Positions 63,252 to 64,000 of a DNA stretch of 64,000 nucleotides are shown one piece after another (the first letter of the stretch is position 1; each line of letters opens with the position of its first letter). The notes under the pieces are model-generated. The model was not told the origin of the DNA and did not search any database. It saw only the letters and a program-made list of their open reading frames with translations. The DNA is taken from the NCBI GenBank assembly GCA_963965975.1, contig OZ014420.1:2940001-3004000 (forward strand), read 5' to 3'. The stretch comes from Xestospongia bergquistia (taxonomy: Eukaryota; Porifera; Demospongiae; Haplosclerida; Petrosiidae). The position numbers and the translations under genes were made by a program.

Positions 63252-64000
63252 TTATTAACAGTTTAGTAAGTTGGTTTGCATTAACACTCTAAAGTCTTTA
63301 ATTTAAAGACTTTAGAAGGTTTAGACTATTGAGTAAATTTTATAAAGTAAACTGCTCATTCTAAAGGACTCTATGGGACTAACTAAATAAACTGCTATTA
63401 ACAGTTTAGTGAGTTGGTTTGCATTAAAACTCTAAAGTCTTTAATTTAAAGACTTCAGAAGGTTTAAACTATTGAGTAAAGTAAACTGGTCAGTCTAAAG
63501 GACTTATGGGACTAACTAAATAAACTGTTATTAACAGTTTAGTAAGTTTGTTTGCATTAACACTCTAAAGTCTTTAATTTAAAGAGTTTAGAAGGTTTAG
63601 ACTATTGAGTAAATTTTACAGAGTAAAGTGCTAATTCTAAAGAACTCTGGGACTAACTAAATACACAGCTATTAAAAGTTTAGAGTGTGTGCTTGCATTA
63701 AAACTCTAAAGTCTTTAATTTAAAGACTTTAAAAGGTTTAGACTATTGTGTTATGTATACTGGTCAGTCTAAAGGACTTATGGGACTAACTAAATAAGTT
63801 GCTATTAACAGTTTATTAAGTTGGTTTGCATTGACACTCTAATGTCTTTAAGTTAAAGACTTTAGAAGGTTTAGACTATTGAGTGAAGTTTATAAATTAA
63901 ACTGGTCAGTCTAAAGGACTGATGGGACTAACTAAAAAAACTTCTATTAACAGTTTAGTAAGTTGGTTTGCATTAACACTCTAAAGTCTTTAAATTAAAG
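63252..64000 (-). repeat. Tail segment, second copy, running off the window
   Basis: Matches 57,446-58,050 at an offset that grows from 5,804 to 5,946 bp, i.e. one extra monomer (142 bp). One unit is unusually degenerate at about 63,640-63,700 (aactctgggac; agagtgtgtgcttgc). The array continues past the window end. Confidence 0.75.

Larger units (their letters stand above)
1..64000. repeat. AT-rich 142-143 bp satellite DNA array filling the window
   Basis: Every stretch I read is a variant of one monomer of about 143 bp. For example, the monomer start gtttatttag recurs at 1, 143, 286, 429 and 571. Neighbouring monomers differ at roughly a tenth of positions by eye, while units in the same higher-order position are much closer. 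Base composition of a consensus-like unit is about 29% G+C. No non-satellite stretch longer than a few tens of bases was found on either strand. Such arrays are typical of eukaryotic centromeric or pericentromeric heterochromatin (established knowledge); centromere function here is inference. About 450 monomers are estimated from length divided by period. Confidence 0.98.
32159..64000 (-). repeat. Reverse-orientation satellite block
   Basis: From about 32,160 to the window end every monomer reads as the reverse complement (signature gtttgcattaacactctaaag). No return to forward orientation was seen. The block carries rare types seen on the left, in reversed order: the seven-T type E (33,651; 39,369; 40,749; 42,698), the gccattaag type D (about 32,640; 45,230; 56,290; 59,108; 61,670) and the short type C. 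It contains several independent local higher-order repeats, listed separately. The right end of the array lies outside the window. Confidence 0.95.

Noticed and set aside
63640-63700. Possible non-satellite insertion or array edge
   Set aside because: The unit is degenerate (agagtgtgtgcttgc) but still aligns to the monomer over its length, and normal monomers follow to the window end.
1-64000. CRISPR array (regular repeats)
   Set aside because: The whole 142-143 bp period is repeated with no unique spacers, and divergence is spread along the full monomer. This is satellite structure.
1-64000. CENP-B box (ttcg....a..cggg)
   Set aside because: No match seen on either strand. ttcg and cggg occur in variants but never in the required arrangement.
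1-64000. Assignment to a tenebrionid beetle from the 142-bp monomer
   Set aside because: Length and AT content agree with known 142-bp beetle satellites, but many unrelated eukaryotes have satellites of this size and I could not compare sequences.

Overview
The whole 64-kb window is one family of tandemly repeated satellite DNA. I see no protein gene, RNA gene, transposon, CRISPR array or unique-sequence island. The monomer is about 142-143 bp (a short variant is about 132 bp). It is roughly 71% A+T by hand count of a consensus-like monomer, and I estimate about 450 monomers. This points to a eukaryotic heterochromatic or centromeric array. The species cannot be named from the sequence. Satellites of 142 bp are known in some tenebrionid beetles, but length alone is weak evidence and I could not compare sequences.

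Monomer design: reading in the direction that starts gtttatttag, each unit carries (1) a 29-bp near-perfect palindrome built on aaagtcttt/aaagacttt, (2) a conserved box ttaatgcaaaccaactt, and (3) a 19-bp palindrome aaactgtta-a-taacagttt across the monomer junction. Two main monomer types, A and B, tend to alternate and give a dimer of about 285 bp. Rarer diagnostic types (C short, D gccattaag, E seven-T, and others) allow higher-order repeats (HORs) to be traced.

Layout: 1-27,560 is in forward orientation; 27,561-27,990 is a three-monomer island in reverse orientation; 27,991 to about 32,158 is forward again; about 32,159-64,000 is reverse. In the left part a large HOR of 5,794 bp starts at 1,429, 7,223 and 17,411. 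Its second copy is swollen to 10,188 bp by two nested insertions of about 2,261 and 2,132 bp, and its third copy has lost 6-8 monomers. The right part holds the same rare monomer types in the same relative order, reverse-complemented, so the HOR vocabulary predates the strand switch. The right part also has local HOR blocks: about 1.12 kb (35-36.6 kb), 1.38-2.09 kb (37-43.4 kb), an 8-mer of 1,133 bp (46.1-49.8 kb), a 3-mer of 428 bp (54.8-55.7 kb), and a very recent tandem pair of 2,555-2,556 bp (58.1-63.3 kb).

The zone around the strand switches (about 21.5-36 kb) is more diverged and carries broken monomers. The young blocks lie further out. All similarity statements are by-eye comparisons of marker positions, not computed alignments.
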